The translations under genes and the position numbers were made by a program. DNA of 64,000 bases from an uncultured Porphyromonadaceae bacterium (lineage in GTDB: Bacteria > Bacteroidota > Bacteroidia > Bacteroidales > Muribaculaceae): assembly GCA_947427285.1 (NCBI GenBank), contig CANEHE010000002.1, forward strand, positions 104,506 to 168,505, in the 5' to 3' direction. Shown here piece by piece: positions 18,074 to 28,548 of the stretch (positions within the stretch are counted from its first letter, which is position 1; each line of letters opens with the position of its first letter). The notes under the pieces are model-generated. The model had not been told where the DNA came from. It ran no database searches and saw only the letters and a program-made list of their open reading frames with translations.

Positions 18074-20242
18074 TCAAAGATGTGTAGACAGGAACTCCGC
18101 TATTTTTCTGAAAAGCATCGTCCTTGCATTACACATCGGAAGGCTATGCTCAAACCCGGTGTATGCCATCATGTCAAACAACTTACCTTCGGCATTCAAT
18201 TTGGAAGTATATTTAAGAGTATTGTAAAAATGGACGTTGTCATCACTGGTGCCAGACATAATCAGCAACTTTGCATTCATCCGATCTGTACGAAGCAGCG
18301 TGGATGCCTCATTGTAACCGGATTCATTCTGTTCCGGAGTAGACATATAACGCTCCGTGTAGATGGAATCGTAAAAACGCCAGTCTGTCACCGGAGCCAT
18401 CGCTATGCCAGCTTTAAAAGGGCTGTCAGGAGAGGATAGTTCCATAAGTGTCATATATCCTCCATAACTCCATCCGAAACAAGCTATCCTCGTTGAATCA
18501 ATATATGGCAATGAGGCGAAATAACGCGCACCGGCAATCTGATCTTCAGTCTCATAACGGCCCAGATGACGATACACACAATTTGCCCAAGCACGACTAC
18601 GATTCCCTGTGCCTCTTCCGTCCACACAGGCCACCAGATATCCTTGGGAAGCCAGATAAAAGACACCCTCCATCGACCACTTGTTAAGCACCTGCTGGGA
18701 ATCAGGTCCGTTATACTGATATGTCAGAAGCGGATATTTCTTCGACGAGTTGAAATCAGACGGCAATATCATATATGCGTTCATCTCATCGCCCGAAGAA
18801 TTCCTTACTGTCATTAGCTGCTTTTTGGGAGCATTGGCATATTTTTCAGCATACTCTCTGTTAAGCTCCAGATCCGCTATTTTTGTGCCTTTGGCATTCC
18901 ATAACGTATACTGGGTAGGAGTAGATATATCACTGAACGTCCGGACATAATATGAGAAATCCGAGCTGAACGACGCACTCTCAAATCCTTGACCCGGATG
19001 CAACATAGTCATTTTACCACCAGCATCTATGCGTGCCACATTCCGGTTTATCGCGCCATTCATGGTACCTTGTATAAAAGTATTGCCACGGGCATCAATA
19101 CCATAAAGATCCGTCACATTGAAATCACCCTGTGTTATCGGACCTAAAGGCGCACCTGAATATGTGTATTTATAAAGATGTCTGTATCCGCTCCGTTCGC
19201 TTCCTATCACAAAAAAATCCTTTTCATATCTGACCATCTGATATGCTGCAGGAGAAAGCCATGCCTCGGTTTTCTCATTGAGAATTGCCTTGGCTACGGT
19301 AGAACCTGGATTTACAGAGTAAAGTGTCATATTATTCTGATCCCTGTTCAGCACCATTGCCATGACACGATCACCAGCGAACTCTACCGAAGGGATATAA
19401 TCTGATTCGGAAAGAGGCAGATCCATCTTCTTAATTACCCTTGTATTGAGATCGTATGCGTGCAACGACACTATCGAATTGGGATATCCGGCCAAAGGAT
19501 ATTTATATCTGTAACTTTCAGGATAAAGATCATTATCTGGATTATCCCCGCAATAACTGGTGTAGTTGTCAAAACTGTAAGTGGGAACTTTAGACTCATC
19601 AAAACGGACGAAAACAAGAATATTGTCATCATTGCTCCAACGCATGGTGTTTTCAACGCCGAATTCCTCCTCATAACCCCAATCAGGAGTGCCATATATG
19701 ATAGCGTTTACTGCTCCGTCGGAAGTGACCGCATTGTCGGTACCATAGTCAAGATTCGATATGAAAATATTGTTATCGCGTGTATAGGCTACCATTCTCC
19801 CGTCGTGAGATAACGTAGCCCCCCTCTGAGGTCCTTTATGGGAAACTTGCTTTAATGTGCTCCGTATAACATCATACACATAATAATCCGCTGTAAAGGA
19901 ATGACGATATATTTTCTTTACATTTGTCCATAGGAGAATCTTCTTTTCATTGCTTGACAGAGTATATCCGTCGAACGATTCTATTCGAACATCGCCTTTC
20001 ACACCAGATATCGAAAAAAGTTCACCAGTCTTTCTACCAGTTTTGTAACTGTAGATCTCAATGGCATCTTTCGATTCGGATATGGCAGCGTACGATACAC
20101 CGTCAGAAAGCGGTGTCATCGCCTTTATGGATTTAGGAGCCGCCACTTTCGGATCACAGAAGTCCTCGGGAGAAAGGGCCTGCACAGACACTGTGGTACC
20201 ACATATCACCATACCGGAAATAAACTTAGCAAGTCTACACAT
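18074..20242 (-). CDS. Dipeptidyl peptidase IV (S9 family)
   Basis: 722 residues, typical length. A signal peptide covers about residues 1-22 (FISGMVICGTTVSVQA). The N-terminal beta-propeller carries the DPP IV hallmark DWGYEEEFG (E191-E193), which binds the free N-terminus of substrates. The C-terminal alpha/beta-hydrolase has the nucleophile S592 in GWSYGGY, an Asp in SGTSDDNVH (about 667-668) and H699 in GFEHSLP. It removes X-Pro dipeptides from peptides, probably in the periplasm, for peptide nutrition. It lies 26 bases after proS, in the same transcription unit. Confidence 0.93.
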   Translation of the reverse strand: MCRLAKFISGMVICGTTVSVQALSPEDFCDPKVAAPKSIKAMTPLSDGVSYAAISESKDAIEIYSYKTGRKTGELFSISGVKGDVRIESFDGYTLSSNEKKILLWTNVKKIYRHSFTADYYVYDVIRSTLKQVSHKGPQRGATLSHDGRMVAYTRDNNIFISNLDYGTDNAVTSDGAVNAIIYGTPDWGYEEEFGVENTMRWSNDDNILVFVRFDESKVPTYSFDNYTSYCGDNPDNDLYPESYRYKYPLAGYPNSIVSLHAYDLNTRVIKKMDLPLSESDYIPSVEFAGDRVMAMVLNRDQNNMTLYSVNPGSTVAKAILNEKTEAWLSPAAYQMVRYEKDFFVIGSERSGYRHLYKYTYSGAPLGPITQGDFNVTDLYGIDARGNTFIQGTMNGAINRNVARIDAGGKMTMLHPGQGFESASFSSDFSYYVRTFSDISTPTQYTLWNAKGTKIADLELNREYAEKYANAPKKQLMTVRNSSGDEMNAYMILPSDFNSSKKYPLLTYQYNGPDSQQVLNKWSMEGVFYLASQGYLVACVDGRGTGNRSRAWANCVYRHLGRYETEDQIAGARYFASLPYIDSTRIACFGWSYGGYMTLMELSSPDSPFKAGIAMAPVTDWRFYDSIYTERYMSTPEQNESGYNEASTLLRTDRMNAKLLIMSGTSDDNVHFYNTLKYTSKLNAEGKLFDMMAYTGFEHSLPMCNARTMLFRKIAEFLSTHL

Positions 20243-20268
20243 CTTCGCTGAACTTTATCTTAATTTCA

Positions 20269-21750
20269 TCAATATGCTCTGGCAAAAATAACTCTTCTGG
20301 CAGAAGGTTTCCCTGTCACCATGCATTTTCCCGGAGTCGGATCTCCTTCAAATGGTATGCACCGTATTGTGGCTTTTGTCTCCTCCTTGATTTTTTCTTC
20401 TGTCTCGGAGGTTCCGTCCCAATGGGCTAATATAAAGCCTCCTTCCTCTATCTTGGTCTTAAATTCATCGTATGTATCGACGGTGTATGTTTTGGCCTCA
20501 CGCATGGCAAGAGCTTTTCTGAAAAGATTTGTCTGAATATCATCAAGCAAACGTACGATTTCATCCTCTATACCATCGAAAGCGACTGTTTCTTTCTCCA
20601 AGGTGTCACGACGCATTATTTCCACCGTCCCGTTCTCCAGATCTCGCGCACCGATAGCAAGACGCACAGGAACACCTTTTACCTCATAGTCAGCAAACTT
20701 GAAGCCAGGACGCTTATTGTCAGCATCGTCATACTTCACACTGATTCCTCGACGACGCAATTCAGTCAGAAGTGGTTCCACACGCTCGGATATTGTCTTC
20801 AACTGATCGTTATCCTTATATATGGGCACAATCACTACTTGTATCGGAGCCAGACGCGGAGGTAATACAAGTCCGTTGTCATCGCTATGAGTCATGATCA
20901 AGGCACCCATAAGCCGGGTTGAGGCACCCCATGAGGTAGCCCATACGTATTCCGGTTTGTTGTCCTTATTCATAAAAGTCACATCGAACGCTTTCGCGAA
21001 ATTCTGACCGAGAAAATGCGAAGTACCGCTCTGGAGAGCTTTCCCGTCCTGCATCATCGCCTCTATAGTAAATGTATCAATGGCACCGGCAAAACGTTCG
21101 TTTGCCGATTTCACGCCTGTAATTACAGGAACCGCCATATAATCACGGGCAAATGTCGCGTATACATTCAACATACGGTGTGCCTCCTCCTGAGCCTCTT
21201 CCTTTGTGGCATGGGCCGTATGCCCCTCCTGCCATAAAAATTCAGCAGTCCTGAGGAACATCCGAGTACGCATCTCCCAACGCATCACATTAGCCCATTG
21301 ATTGACCAATATCGGAAGATCCCGATAGGAATGAATCCAATTTTTATATGTATTCCAGATGATAGTCTCGGAAGTAGGACGGATAATCAATTCCTCCTCC
21401 AGACGGGCTGCAGGATCAACCACCACACCATTGCCATCAGGATCATTTTTAAGACGATAGTGGGTCACAACCGCACATTCTTTCGCAAAACCCTCCACAT
21501 GATCAGCCTCGCGGCTCAAAAACGACTTTGGTATCAACAACGGAAAATAAGCATTCTGATGACCCGTCTCCTTGAACATGTCATCAAGCTGACGCTGCAT
21601 CTTTTCCCATATTGCATACCCATAAGGCTTTATTACCATACATCCGCGTACAGCCGATTGCTCAGCGAGATCGGCTTTGATGACCAACTCGTTGTACCAT
21701 TGCGAATAATTATCTGAACGTTTGGTGAAATTCTTTAATTCTTTTGCCAT
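20269..21750 (-). CDS. proS: Prolyl-tRNA synthetase (short, archaeal/eukaryote-like form)
   Basis: 493 residues; charges tRNA-Pro. Class II motifs are visible ([20 protein letters not shown]; motif 2 [36 protein letters not shown]). The protein lacks the inserted editing domain of the long bacterial form and ends in the conserved C-terminal Tyr (FARAY) characteristic of the archaeal/eukaryotic type, which Bacteroidota use. It begins [20 protein letters not shown] at the expected place. DUF4293 gene 96 bases upstream; DPP IV 26 bases downstream. Confidence 0.97.
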   Translation of the reverse strand: MAKELKNFTKRSDNYSQWYNELVIKADLAEQSAVRGCMVIKPYGYAIWEKMQRQLDDMFKETGHQNAYFPLLIPKSFLSREADHVEGFAKECAVVTHYRLKNDPDGNGVVVDPAARLEEELIIRPTSETIIWNTYKNWIHSYRDLPILVNQWANVMRWEMRTRMFLRTAEFLWQEGHTAHATKEEAQEEAHRMLNVYATFARDYMAVPVITGVKSANERFAGAIDTFTIEAMMQDGKALQSGTSHFLGQNFAKAFDVTFMNKDNKPEYVWATSWGASTRLMGALIMTHSDDNGLVLPPRLAPIQVVIVPIYKDNDQLKTISERVEPLLTELRRRGISVKYDDADNKRPGFKFADYEVKGVPVRLAIGARDLENGTVEIMRRDTLEKETVAFDGIEDEIVRLLDDIQTNLFRKALAMREAKTYTVDTYDEFKTKIEEGGFILAHWDGTSETEEKIKEETKATIRCIPFEGDPTPGKCMVTGKPSARRVIFARAY

Positions 21751-21846
21751 GACTGAAAGTCGCTGTATTGTTTTGTCAATAATGATATGCCCGCACTTTA
21801 CATACGATGCACCAATTTATTTATATATATCCGGGAATTATTCTTA

Positions 21847-22320
21847 TCATCGTATACGGTCTACCGATGCCAGAAGTCTTTGATCCCGATTAATATATCG
21901 CCATGCAAGCCATAAAGACAGTACCGAAAGCCATGGGGCACACATCAATGTGTAATTCCATGATACACTTCCATCCGCAATGGCTGTATATCCCAGCAAA
22001 AGAGCTACGCAGAAAGCCGCCATGTCAAACAACATCGAAAAAACGGTAAGTTGCTTCTGAAGTCTCAGATTTCTGAAAAGGAATATAGCAACCAAAGGCA
22101 TCAATACACAGAGAAGCGACAACACAAAGAAATACCATGTGTTGATATATATGCCGGATGGAGCACCATCGGTAGCTTCTCCTTCGTAGGTAAATCCCAT
22201 GCAATCAAACCCAAATGTGAAATCAGGAGTTGACAACTGTGCAAGTTCTGCAAAGCAGAAAACTCCCATCACCACTGCCGAAAGAAGCAATAAAAGCGAT
22301 TGTATACGCTGAATAACCAT
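21847..22320 (-). CDS. DUF4293 family membrane protein
   Basis: 157 residues with four predicted membrane helices and the family-typical start MVIQRIQSLLLLLSAVVMG, plus NLRLQKQLTVFSMLFDMAAF. DUF4293 proteins are restricted to Bacteroidota and have no known function. A promoter lies about 65 bases upstream, and the gene heads the minus-strand run to proS, dipeptidyl peptidase IV, the unknown membrane protein and miaA. Confidence 0.85.
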   Translation of the reverse strand: MVIQRIQSLLLLLSAVVMGVFCFAELAQLSTPDFTFGFDCMGFTYEGEATDGAPSGIYINTWYFFVLSLLCVLMPLVAIFLFRNLRLQKQLTVFSMLFDMAAFCVALLLGYTAIADGSVSWNYTLMCAPWLSVLSLWLAWRYINRDQRLLASVDRIR

Positions 22321-22387
22321 ATCTTGATACTATATTGATACTCAAATCTTTCCGGTTGAACTACGTTTTCATACCGTTTCTACACTG

Positions 22388-22419
22388 CAAAATTAATAAA
22401 AATGCCTAATCTATCACAA
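22388..22419 (-). promoter_or_regulatory. Promoter of the DUF4293-proS gene run
   Basis: On the minus strand TAATTTTG (22395-22388) is a perfect -7 box, with TTG (22419-22417) 21 bases upstream as a partial -33 element. Expected leader about 60 bases. Confidence 0.6.
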
Positions 22420-22531
22420 TCTTTTGGCACGTTATTTGTTATATCAATGCCATATTTTACACTGCCGTGCCGGGATTTATGACATTTACCGCCGACAGTC
22501 ATAATTCTTAACATAATTTGCTCTACCAGAT

Positions 22532-24727
22532 ATGATCAGGGACAGTTTCAGCTCCGACCTCTCAGACTATATTGACTCCTCCTCTCTCAGGGATGCCATC
22601 CTGGCCATCAAAAACAGGATTTCTCAGGAATTCCCGGCTTTTACACCTCAAGTCGACGAAGCAGAACAGACTTACAAATATTTGCTTCATTACATGACAG
22701 AAGGTTATGCAGATCCATCGAGAGATTCGCAGCTACTCTCAATCAAAGAGAAACTGCATCGTCTGGCCGACAGGATGATGGTGGAATCTGAAGTTAAGGA
22801 ATCGCCTCTTGAATGGTATTCTACAATGAGACTCCGAAATCTACGCGGAGACAATCTCACAACATTATTTGACAGATATCGTGAACTCCATGAAGATTTA
22901 TCCGGTTTATATTCGGTAGGAGCACCATCCGAAGCAACTTCAGACCGTCAATATCAACTCGATAATTACCTTTGCGACATATTTGATGAGATTAGAATAC
23001 GATATCATTTGTCTCGGTCGGACAGAGCGTTGATAAGCCGATATATATCAGATCCTTCAATCGGGTCTGCATTGCCAAGAATAATTTTGTCGGCAATTGT
23101 GGTATCAAGTCTCTTCATCTATGACGAGACTAAATTTGAGTTATTGACTGAAATAGTTCCAGACAACAATATAGCAATCCCCTTGCGTGCAATCGCCATG
23201 GTGGGCGTATTTCTCATATTCTCACAACATCCTAAACGTGCAGCACTATATGGCAAGACACGGCAACGGATCGAACTCTGGAAAGATGACGACTCAATAA
23301 TGACTATGCTTCATACAGTCGCAAAGATTCTCATCAGAACGGCAGATACCGATAACGTGAGAAAAACCATGGATGAGGATGTGATCCCACGCATAATGAA
23401 AATGGGACCAGACATCGTTCGGAAGATGCGTGATGCCTCAGTAACATCAGATGTCAGCGCATTTGAGGAAAATCCGGAATGGGCGGAAATGTTTGAACAG
23501 ACCGGTATAAGGAAAAAACTTGAAGAACTGAGTGAACTTCAAAGCGAAGGAGCCGATCTGATGATTGCAGCCTTTTCCAATCTGAAAAACTTTCCTTTTT
23601 TCAAGACACCTGCAAACTGGTTTCTGCCATTTAACCCAAATCACAGTGCTTTGTCTGGATTCCGCAAGATGGACTTATCTGGTGTAGGGGAACTGTTCGA
23701 AAGTACATTAATGATGTCAGACTCCGACAAATTCTCGTTTGCACTCGCAATCGACAGGATTCCTCGGCAACAACTTGAAGCCATGTCGACCGCGATGAAT
23801 CAGCAATTCGAACAGATGAGAGATGAGAAAAACAGCTCCCTTCAGCTGAATACAGATTCTGTTATTGCCACTGAGACACGACGGTTTGTCAGAAATCTTT
23901 ACCGATTCACGAAACTGTTTCGTGATGGCAGACAAGTGCCGGATTGTTTTGCCAGAACCATCGACTTGTCTTCTCTGGGTCTTCTGTGGGACGTGATGGC
24001 CAACGAAGAACTTATAGAACTGGCTGCTGCTTATTATTTTTCACGCAGACTTTATTCCCAGGCACTTCCATTGTTACGTATGGCTGATACAGATCCATCC
24101 AGAAAACTTAAGGAACAGATAGGATACTGCCTTGAAAACATGAATCTTAAAGATGAGGCCATGCATGCTTATGAGAAAGCCCTGTTGGTGAACCCGGACA
24201 GCAGATGGCTTATCCGGAGAATGGCCATACTCCTTACAAGTGGTAATAACCCAAATTTTCACCGCGCAATAGAGCTTTATAAAAAACTTGTCGAAAAAGA
24301 TCCTGACAATGAGAAATTATTGAGCAATATCTCCGATTTACTCTGTAAGACAGAGCAATATACATATGCATTAAAGTATCTGTACAAACTAAATTACCTA
24401 TATCCCCAAAACAGTTATGCACCAAGTGCAATCGCCTGGGCAGAACTCAAATCAGGAAATCTTGAAAAAGCAAAAGAATGTTTCAATCATCTTCTGATTT
24501 CCGAGCCCGATTATAAAAGCTACGTCGGTTCCGGACACATCTCCCTTATACTCGGCAATATCAAAGACGCGATAGGATTCTATAAAGAATCCATCAATCT
24601 TAGTTCTGTGCAGAAGTTCAAAGAGGAAATGTCTCTCATAAATCAATTTATGGGCAATAACGGTATTCCGTCATCTCTTATTGAACTCGTATCAGACAAG
24701 GTGCTGTATGATAGTTGCTCGGAATAA
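22532..24727 (+). CDS. Large TPR protein, unknown function
   Basis: 731 residues, no signal peptide, so probably cytoplasmic. The first 480 residues are helical and match no family I recognise. Residues about 490-710 form tandem tetratricopeptide repeats (for example AMHAYEKALLVNPDSRWLIR, AIELYKKLVEKDPDN, YALKYLYKLNYLYPQNSYAP, AIGFYKESINLS). TPRs usually mediate protein-protein contacts. I recall similar proteins in Bacteroidales, uncharacterised. It is followed after 27 bases by a small P-loop kinase and then a UvrA paralog, in what looks like one operon. Start at ATG 22532; no convincing promoter box was found just upstream. Confidence 0.8.
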   Translation: MIRDSFSSDLSDYIDSSSLRDAILAIKNRISQEFPAFTPQVDEAEQTYKYLLHYMTEGYADPSRDSQLLSIKEKLHRLADRMMVESEVKESPLEWYSTMRLRNLRGDNLTTLFDRYRELHEDLSGLYSVGAPSEATSDRQYQLDNYLCDIFDEIRIRYHLSRSDRALISRYISDPSIGSALPRIILSAIVVSSLFIYDETKFELLTEIVPDNNIAIPLRAIAMVGVFLIFSQHPKRAALYGKTRQRIELWKDDDSIMTMLHTVAKILIRTADTDNVRKTMDEDVIPRIMKMGPDIVRKMRDASVTSDVSAFEENPEWAEMFEQTGIRKKLEELSELQSEGADLMIAAFSNLKNFPFFKTPANWFLPFNPNHSALSGFRKMDLSGVGELFESTLMMSDSDKFSFALAIDRIPRQQLEAMSTAMNQQFEQMRDEKNSSLQLNTDSVIATETRRFVRNLYRFTKLFRDGRQVPDCFARTIDLSSLGLLWDVMANEELIELAAAYYFSRRLYSQALPLLRMADTDPSRKLKEQIGYCLENMNLKDEAMHAYEKALLVNPDSRWLIRRMAILLTSGNNPNFHRAIELYKKLVEKDPDNEKLLSNISDLLCKTEQYTYALKYLYKLNYLYPQNSYAPSAIAWAELKSGNLEKAKECFNHLLISEPDYKSYVGSGHISLILGNIKDAIGFYKESINLSSVQKFKEEMSLINQFMGNNGIPSSLIELVSDKVLYDSCSE

Positions 24728-24754
24728 TATTATGTACATTATCTACGTTTAATC

Positions 24755-25294
24755 ATGATGGAGTTAATGGATTCCCACACTTTAGACATTGTTGCGGAAT
24801 CACTGACCGCCGACAATAGATGCCAGGCGGTAATACTGTGCGGCATAAGTGGAAGCGGGAAAACTCATTTCGCAAATATCCTTGAACAAAAAGGATGGCT
24901 TCGTATAAGTATAGATCATTTAACCAGACAGATGTACGGAAAAGCCTTTGATGACTTACCAACTGAAACGCAGAAAACCATTACCGAAGATGCGGAAAAA
25001 GAGATGGCCCAACGTATGACAACACAAATAGCCGCAGGTCATCGTGTAGTCGCCGATGGATGTCTATGCAAAAGATCTAAGCGTGATTTTATCAGAGATA
25101 TACTCTTGAAACACGGGATTCATCCCACCCTTGTATATCTTAAAGCTTCATTTGAAGACAGTTTAATCAGAATCAACAAACGCAACGGATTATCTCCTGA
25201 TGAAATAATCGTATCAGAAGATATGCTGAAACATTTCTTCGCCAATTTCCAGGATCCGGATCCTACCGAAAAAGCCATTGTAATCAATACATAA
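24755..25294 (+). CDS. Small AAA_33/zeta-like P-loop kinase
   Basis: 179 residues. A Walker A motif GISGSGKT sits at residues 30-37; SIDHLTRQMYG and VVADGCLCKRSKRDFIRDIL fit the substrate-binding and second strand of the AAA_33/polynucleotide-kinase/zeta-toxin-like fold, and RINKRNG supplies the lid arginines. Such proteins phosphorylate small molecules, nucleic acid ends or UDP-sugars; the substrate here cannot be told from sequence. No antitoxin-like partner is adjacent, so a toxin role is not supported. Two adjacent ATGs (24755, 24758) can serve as start. Confidence 0.75.
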   Translation: MMELMDSHTLDIVAESLTADNRCQAVILCGISGSGKTHFANILEQKGWLRISIDHLTRQMYGKAFDDLPTETQKTITEDAEKEMAQRMTTQIAAGHRVVADGCLCKRSKRDFIRDILLKHGIHPTLVYLKASFEDSLIRINKRNGLSPDEIIVSEDMLKHFFANFQDPDPTEKAIVINT

Positions 25295-25354
25295 TTACTA
25301 ATGGCTCAGATTGTAGAATCTATATCAACACTTTAATATATACCTATTAGAATA

Positions 25355-28159
25355 TTGGAAGACAAAAACATAATTATCAAAGGGGCCAGAGTAAACAATC
25401 TTCAGAACATTGATCTCACCATACCTTTGAACAAATTCACGGTAATGACAGGAGTCAGCGGCTCCGGAAAATCATCATTGGCTTTCGACACTCTATACGC
25501 AGAGGGTCAGCGGCGTTACGTAGAAAGTCTGTCATCATACGCAAGACAGTTTCTCGGTCGAATGTCCAAACCGGAGTGCGACTATATCAAAGGACTTCCA
25601 CCTGCCATAGCTATCGAACAAAAAGTCAATACACGAAATCCTCGAAGCACTGTCGGTACAGCCACCGAGATCTACGACTATCTGCGTATGCTTTTCGCCC
25701 GTCTGGGGAAAACCATATCTCCCACAAGTGGGGAAGAAGTGAAACATCATACTGTCTCGGATATTGTGGCTACCGCTCTCAGTTATCCGGAAGGGACAAG
25801 AATGGCAGTACTGACTTCTATATCTATTCCAGATGGAAGGTCTTTTGAGAATCAACTTGAAATCTATCTTAAAGAGGGCTTTTCCCGGTTGGAAAAGGAT
25901 GGTGAATTTATAGATATCGCCACACTTATAGAAAGCGGTAGTCCTGCCGCACCGGAATATTATAGACTGCTTATAGACCGCTTCTCTGTGAGCTCTGACA
26001 AAGACGAGATCAGTCGGCTCACAGATTCGATAGAGACCGCATATTATGAGGGACGTGATGAGTGTATTCTGAAAGTATGGAGCCATCCTGACATAAAAGA
26101 GCATACATTTTCCAAAAAGTTCACAGCAGATGGTATTGACTTCAGGGAACCTTCTGACCTTATGTTTAATTTCAACAATCCTTTCGGAGCCTGTCCGGTT
26201 TGTGAAGGGTTCGGTAAGGTTTTGGGCATTAGCGAAGATTTAGTTGTGCCGGATAAAAGCAAGTCCATATATCAGGATGCTGTCCAATGTTGGAAAGGTG
26301 AAAAAATGAGTGAATGGAAAAATGAACTTGTTCACCTCTCTTCAAAATATGAATTTCCTATCCATAAACCATACGCAGAACTAAGCCGGAAGGACCGTGA
26401 TTTTCTCTGGTATGGTAAAGGTGAATGGCCTGGTATCGACGGTTTTTTCAAATGGGTCGATGATAATCAATACAAAATCCAATACAGGGTATTGAAAGCC
26501 AGATACCGTGGAAAGACTGAGTGTCCGGCGTGTCATGGATCACGCTTACGCCCCGATGTAGAATACGTCAAAATCGGAGGTAAAAGTATCACCGATCTTG
26601 TAAGGCTCCCTGTAAGCGATCTCATCGTTTGGTTTGATAATCTCATACTCTCCGAGACTGAGAAAGCCGTGGGCAAACGCTTGATAACTGAAATAAGGAA
26701 TCGTCTTGGCTTTCTGTCCGAGGTCGGATTATCTTATCTGACCCTTGACAGACTTTCCTCCACTCTTTCCGGAGGAGAGAGCCAGAGGATAAATCTAGCC
26801 ACCAGTCTGGGTTCCTCTCTGGTAGGCTCTCTTTATATACTCGACGAGCCATCTATCGGCCTTCATCCACGCGACACAAAGAGACTTATCAATGTTCTTC
26901 GTCGCCTACAACAAATCGGTAACACAGTAGTCGTTGTAGAACATGATGAAGAAATAATGCTGGCTGCCGACGAAATAATCGACATAGGACCGGATGCGGG
27001 TCGACTGGGCGGCAAGGTTGTGTATCAGGGCAACTTAAAGGAAGCATTGAAGAGTAATGAGAAAAGCAGCTCTTATACTATAGATTATCTACGCGGGAAA
27101 AGATTAATCGAATATAATCCCAGACGACGAAACTGGAAACGCTACATCAAAATAGAGGGAGCAATGGAAAACAACCTCAAAAACATTGATGTGACAATAC
27201 CTCTGGGAGTAATGACTGTAGTGACAGGAGTAAGTGGCTCAGGAAAGTCCACTCTTGTCAATGAGATCCTTTACAAAGCCCTTCTTCGTAAATTGGGAGA
27301 ACCGGGAGATGCCCCAGGCACCCACAGAGGACTGTCCGGAGACCTGAATGTAATCAGTGGAGTGGAATTCGTCGACCAGAATCCTATCGGAGTCTCATCA
27401 AGGAGTAATCCAGCCACATATCTTAAAGCCTACGATGAAATCCGGAAACTTTTTGCAGAGCAACCTCTTTCAAAACAGATGGGCTTCACCCCTTCCTACT
27501 TCTCCTTCAATGCCGAGGGCGGTAGATGCGAAGAATGCAAAGGGGAGGGCACTGTCGTAATTCCGATGCAGTTCATGGCCGATATCAGAGTTACATGTGA
27601 CGTATGTGAAGGGAAACGCTTCAAGCGCGAAGTACTTGATGTAAATTACAATGGCAAAAACATATTTGATGTTCTGGAGATGACAGTGGCCGAAGCCATC
27701 GTTTTTTTCTCGCAAAGACAAGATAGTCAGGCGCGTCGTATTGTCAAACGACTTAAACCTCTCGCAGATGTCGGACTCGGATATATCAAACTCGGACAAT
27801 CATCATCGACATTGTCCGGAGGAGAAAACCAACGCGTCAAACTTGCCTATTTTCTCAGTCAGGAAAAACAAGGACACACCATTTTCATATTTGACGAACC
27901 GACCACAGGACTCCATTTTCATGACATATCAACTCTTCTGAAATCTCTTAACCGTTTGGTCGACAACGGGCATACTGTTCTAATCATCGAACACAATCTG
28001 GATATCATAAAGTCGGCAGACCATCTTATCGATATTGGCCCAGACGGAGGAGACAAAGGAGGAGAATTAGTAGCAGAAGGGACTCCAGAAGAAGTGGCGG
28101 AAAACAAGCGATCACACACCGCAGAATATCTTAAACAGAAACTTAACCATAATAAATGA
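25355..28159 (+). CDS. uvrA: UvrA-family excinuclease ATPase, Bacteroidota second paralog
   Basis: 934 residues. Full UvrA layout: Walker A GVSGSGKSSLAF, UvrB-interaction region (ISPTSGEEVKHHTV onward), zinc module (CPVCEGFGK ... CPACHGSRLRP), signature LSGGESQRINLA, then second half with GVSGSGKSTLVNEIL, zinc module CEECKGEGT ... CDVCEGKRF, and LSGGENQRVKLA. UvrA dimers find bulky DNA lesions and load UvrB. Phrases such as MSKPECDYIKGLPPAIAIEQKVNTRNPRSTVGTATE (split here by eye) resemble the second UvrA copy I recall in Bacteroidota rather than the main one, so a canonical uvrA probably lies elsewhere. No ATG is available between the in-frame stop at 25334 and the domain start; TTG 25355 is the best start. 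Confidence 0.9.
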   Translation: MEDKNIIIKGARVNNLQNIDLTIPLNKFTVMTGVSGSGKSSLAFDTLYAEGQRRYVESLSSYARQFLGRMSKPECDYIKGLPPAIAIEQKVNTRNPRSTVGTATEIYDYLRMLFARLGKTISPTSGEEVKHHTVSDIVATALSYPEGTRMAVLTSISIPDGRSFENQLEIYLKEGFSRLEKDGEFIDIATLIESGSPAAPEYYRLLIDRFSVSSDKDEISRLTDSIETAYYEGRDECILKVWSHPDIKEHTFSKKFTADGIDFREPSDLMFNFNNPFGACPVCEGFGKVLGISEDLVVPDKSKSIYQDAVQCWKGEKMSEWKNELVHLSSKYEFPIHKPYAELSRKDRDFLWYGKGEWPGIDGFFKWVDDNQYKIQYRVLKARYRGKTECPACHGSRLRPDVEYVKIGGKSITDLVRLPVSDLIVWFDNLILSETEKAVGKRLITEIRNRLGFLSEVGLSYLTLDRLSSTLSGGESQRINLATSLGSSLVGSLYILDEPSIGLHPRDTKRLINVLRRLQQIGNTVVVVEHDEEIMLAADEIIDIGPDAGRLGGKVVYQGNLKEALKSNEKSSSYTIDYLRGKRLIEYNPRRRNWKRYIKIEGAMENNLKNIDVTIPLGVMTVVTGVSGSGKSTLVNEILYKALLRKLGEPGDAPGTHRGLSGDLNVISGVEFVDQNPIGVSSRSNPATYLKAYDEIRKLFAEQPLSKQMGFTPSYFSFNAEGGRCEECKGEGTVVIPMQFMADIRVTCDVCEGKRFKREVLDVNYNGKNIFDVLEMTVAEAIVFFSQRQDSQARRIVKRLKPLADVGLGYIKLGQSSSTLSGGENQRVKLAYFLSQEKQGHTIFIFDEPTTGLHFHDISTLLKSLNRLVDNGHTVLIIEHNLDIIKSADHLIDIGPDGGDKGGELVAEGTPEEVAENKRSHTAEYLKQKLNHNK

Positions 28160-28527
28160 AAAATACAGAATTGATGACCCTTGCCATCTCTGTTACACTT
28201 CTCAGTGCATGTGGAGACAAAGTCATAGAAAAAGACAGACTGGACGCAAGAAGGCTTTATAAAGAGACAGCAACCATCACACGGACATATACCGACAGCA
28301 TGAAGAATGCACGTGACTCAACTGAAATCATGAGTCTTGACAATCGATTTAGCGAAAAACTTACACAAATAAATATGGACGTACCTCCAGAAACAGACGC
28401 ACATCTATCTGAAGGCGAAAACGACACTCTGTTCCTTCTAGTCCGCAACTATCTTGCCGTAAAGAATCATCGGTTAAAGAAAGCGCGTGACTTCAAAAAT
28501 ATCGAACCGTCGGACACTATCAGATGA
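28156..28527 (+). CDS. Small putative lipoprotein
   Basis: 123 residues. The N-terminus (MKNTELMTLAISVTLLSACG) is a lipoprotein signal with lipobox LSAC and Cys19; the mature part is short, charged and helical, without a family I recognise. The ATG overlaps the stop of the UvrA paralog in ATGA, so the two are translationally coupled. Function unknown. The gene ends 21 bases from the convergent nitroreductase, with no terminator visible. Confidence 0.7.
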   Translation: MKNTELMTLAISVTLLSACGDKVIEKDRLDARRLYKETATITRTYTDSMKNARDSTEIMSLDNRFSEKLTQINMDVPPETDAHLSEGENDTLFLLVRNYLAVKNHRLKKARDFKNIEPSDTIR

Positions 28528-28548
28528 TAATAACCCAAAGTTCAAAAT

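Noticed and set aside
24755..25294. Zeta-type toxin of a toxin-antitoxin pair
   Set aside because: No small antitoxin gene is adjacent; it sits in an operon with a TPR protein and UvrA.
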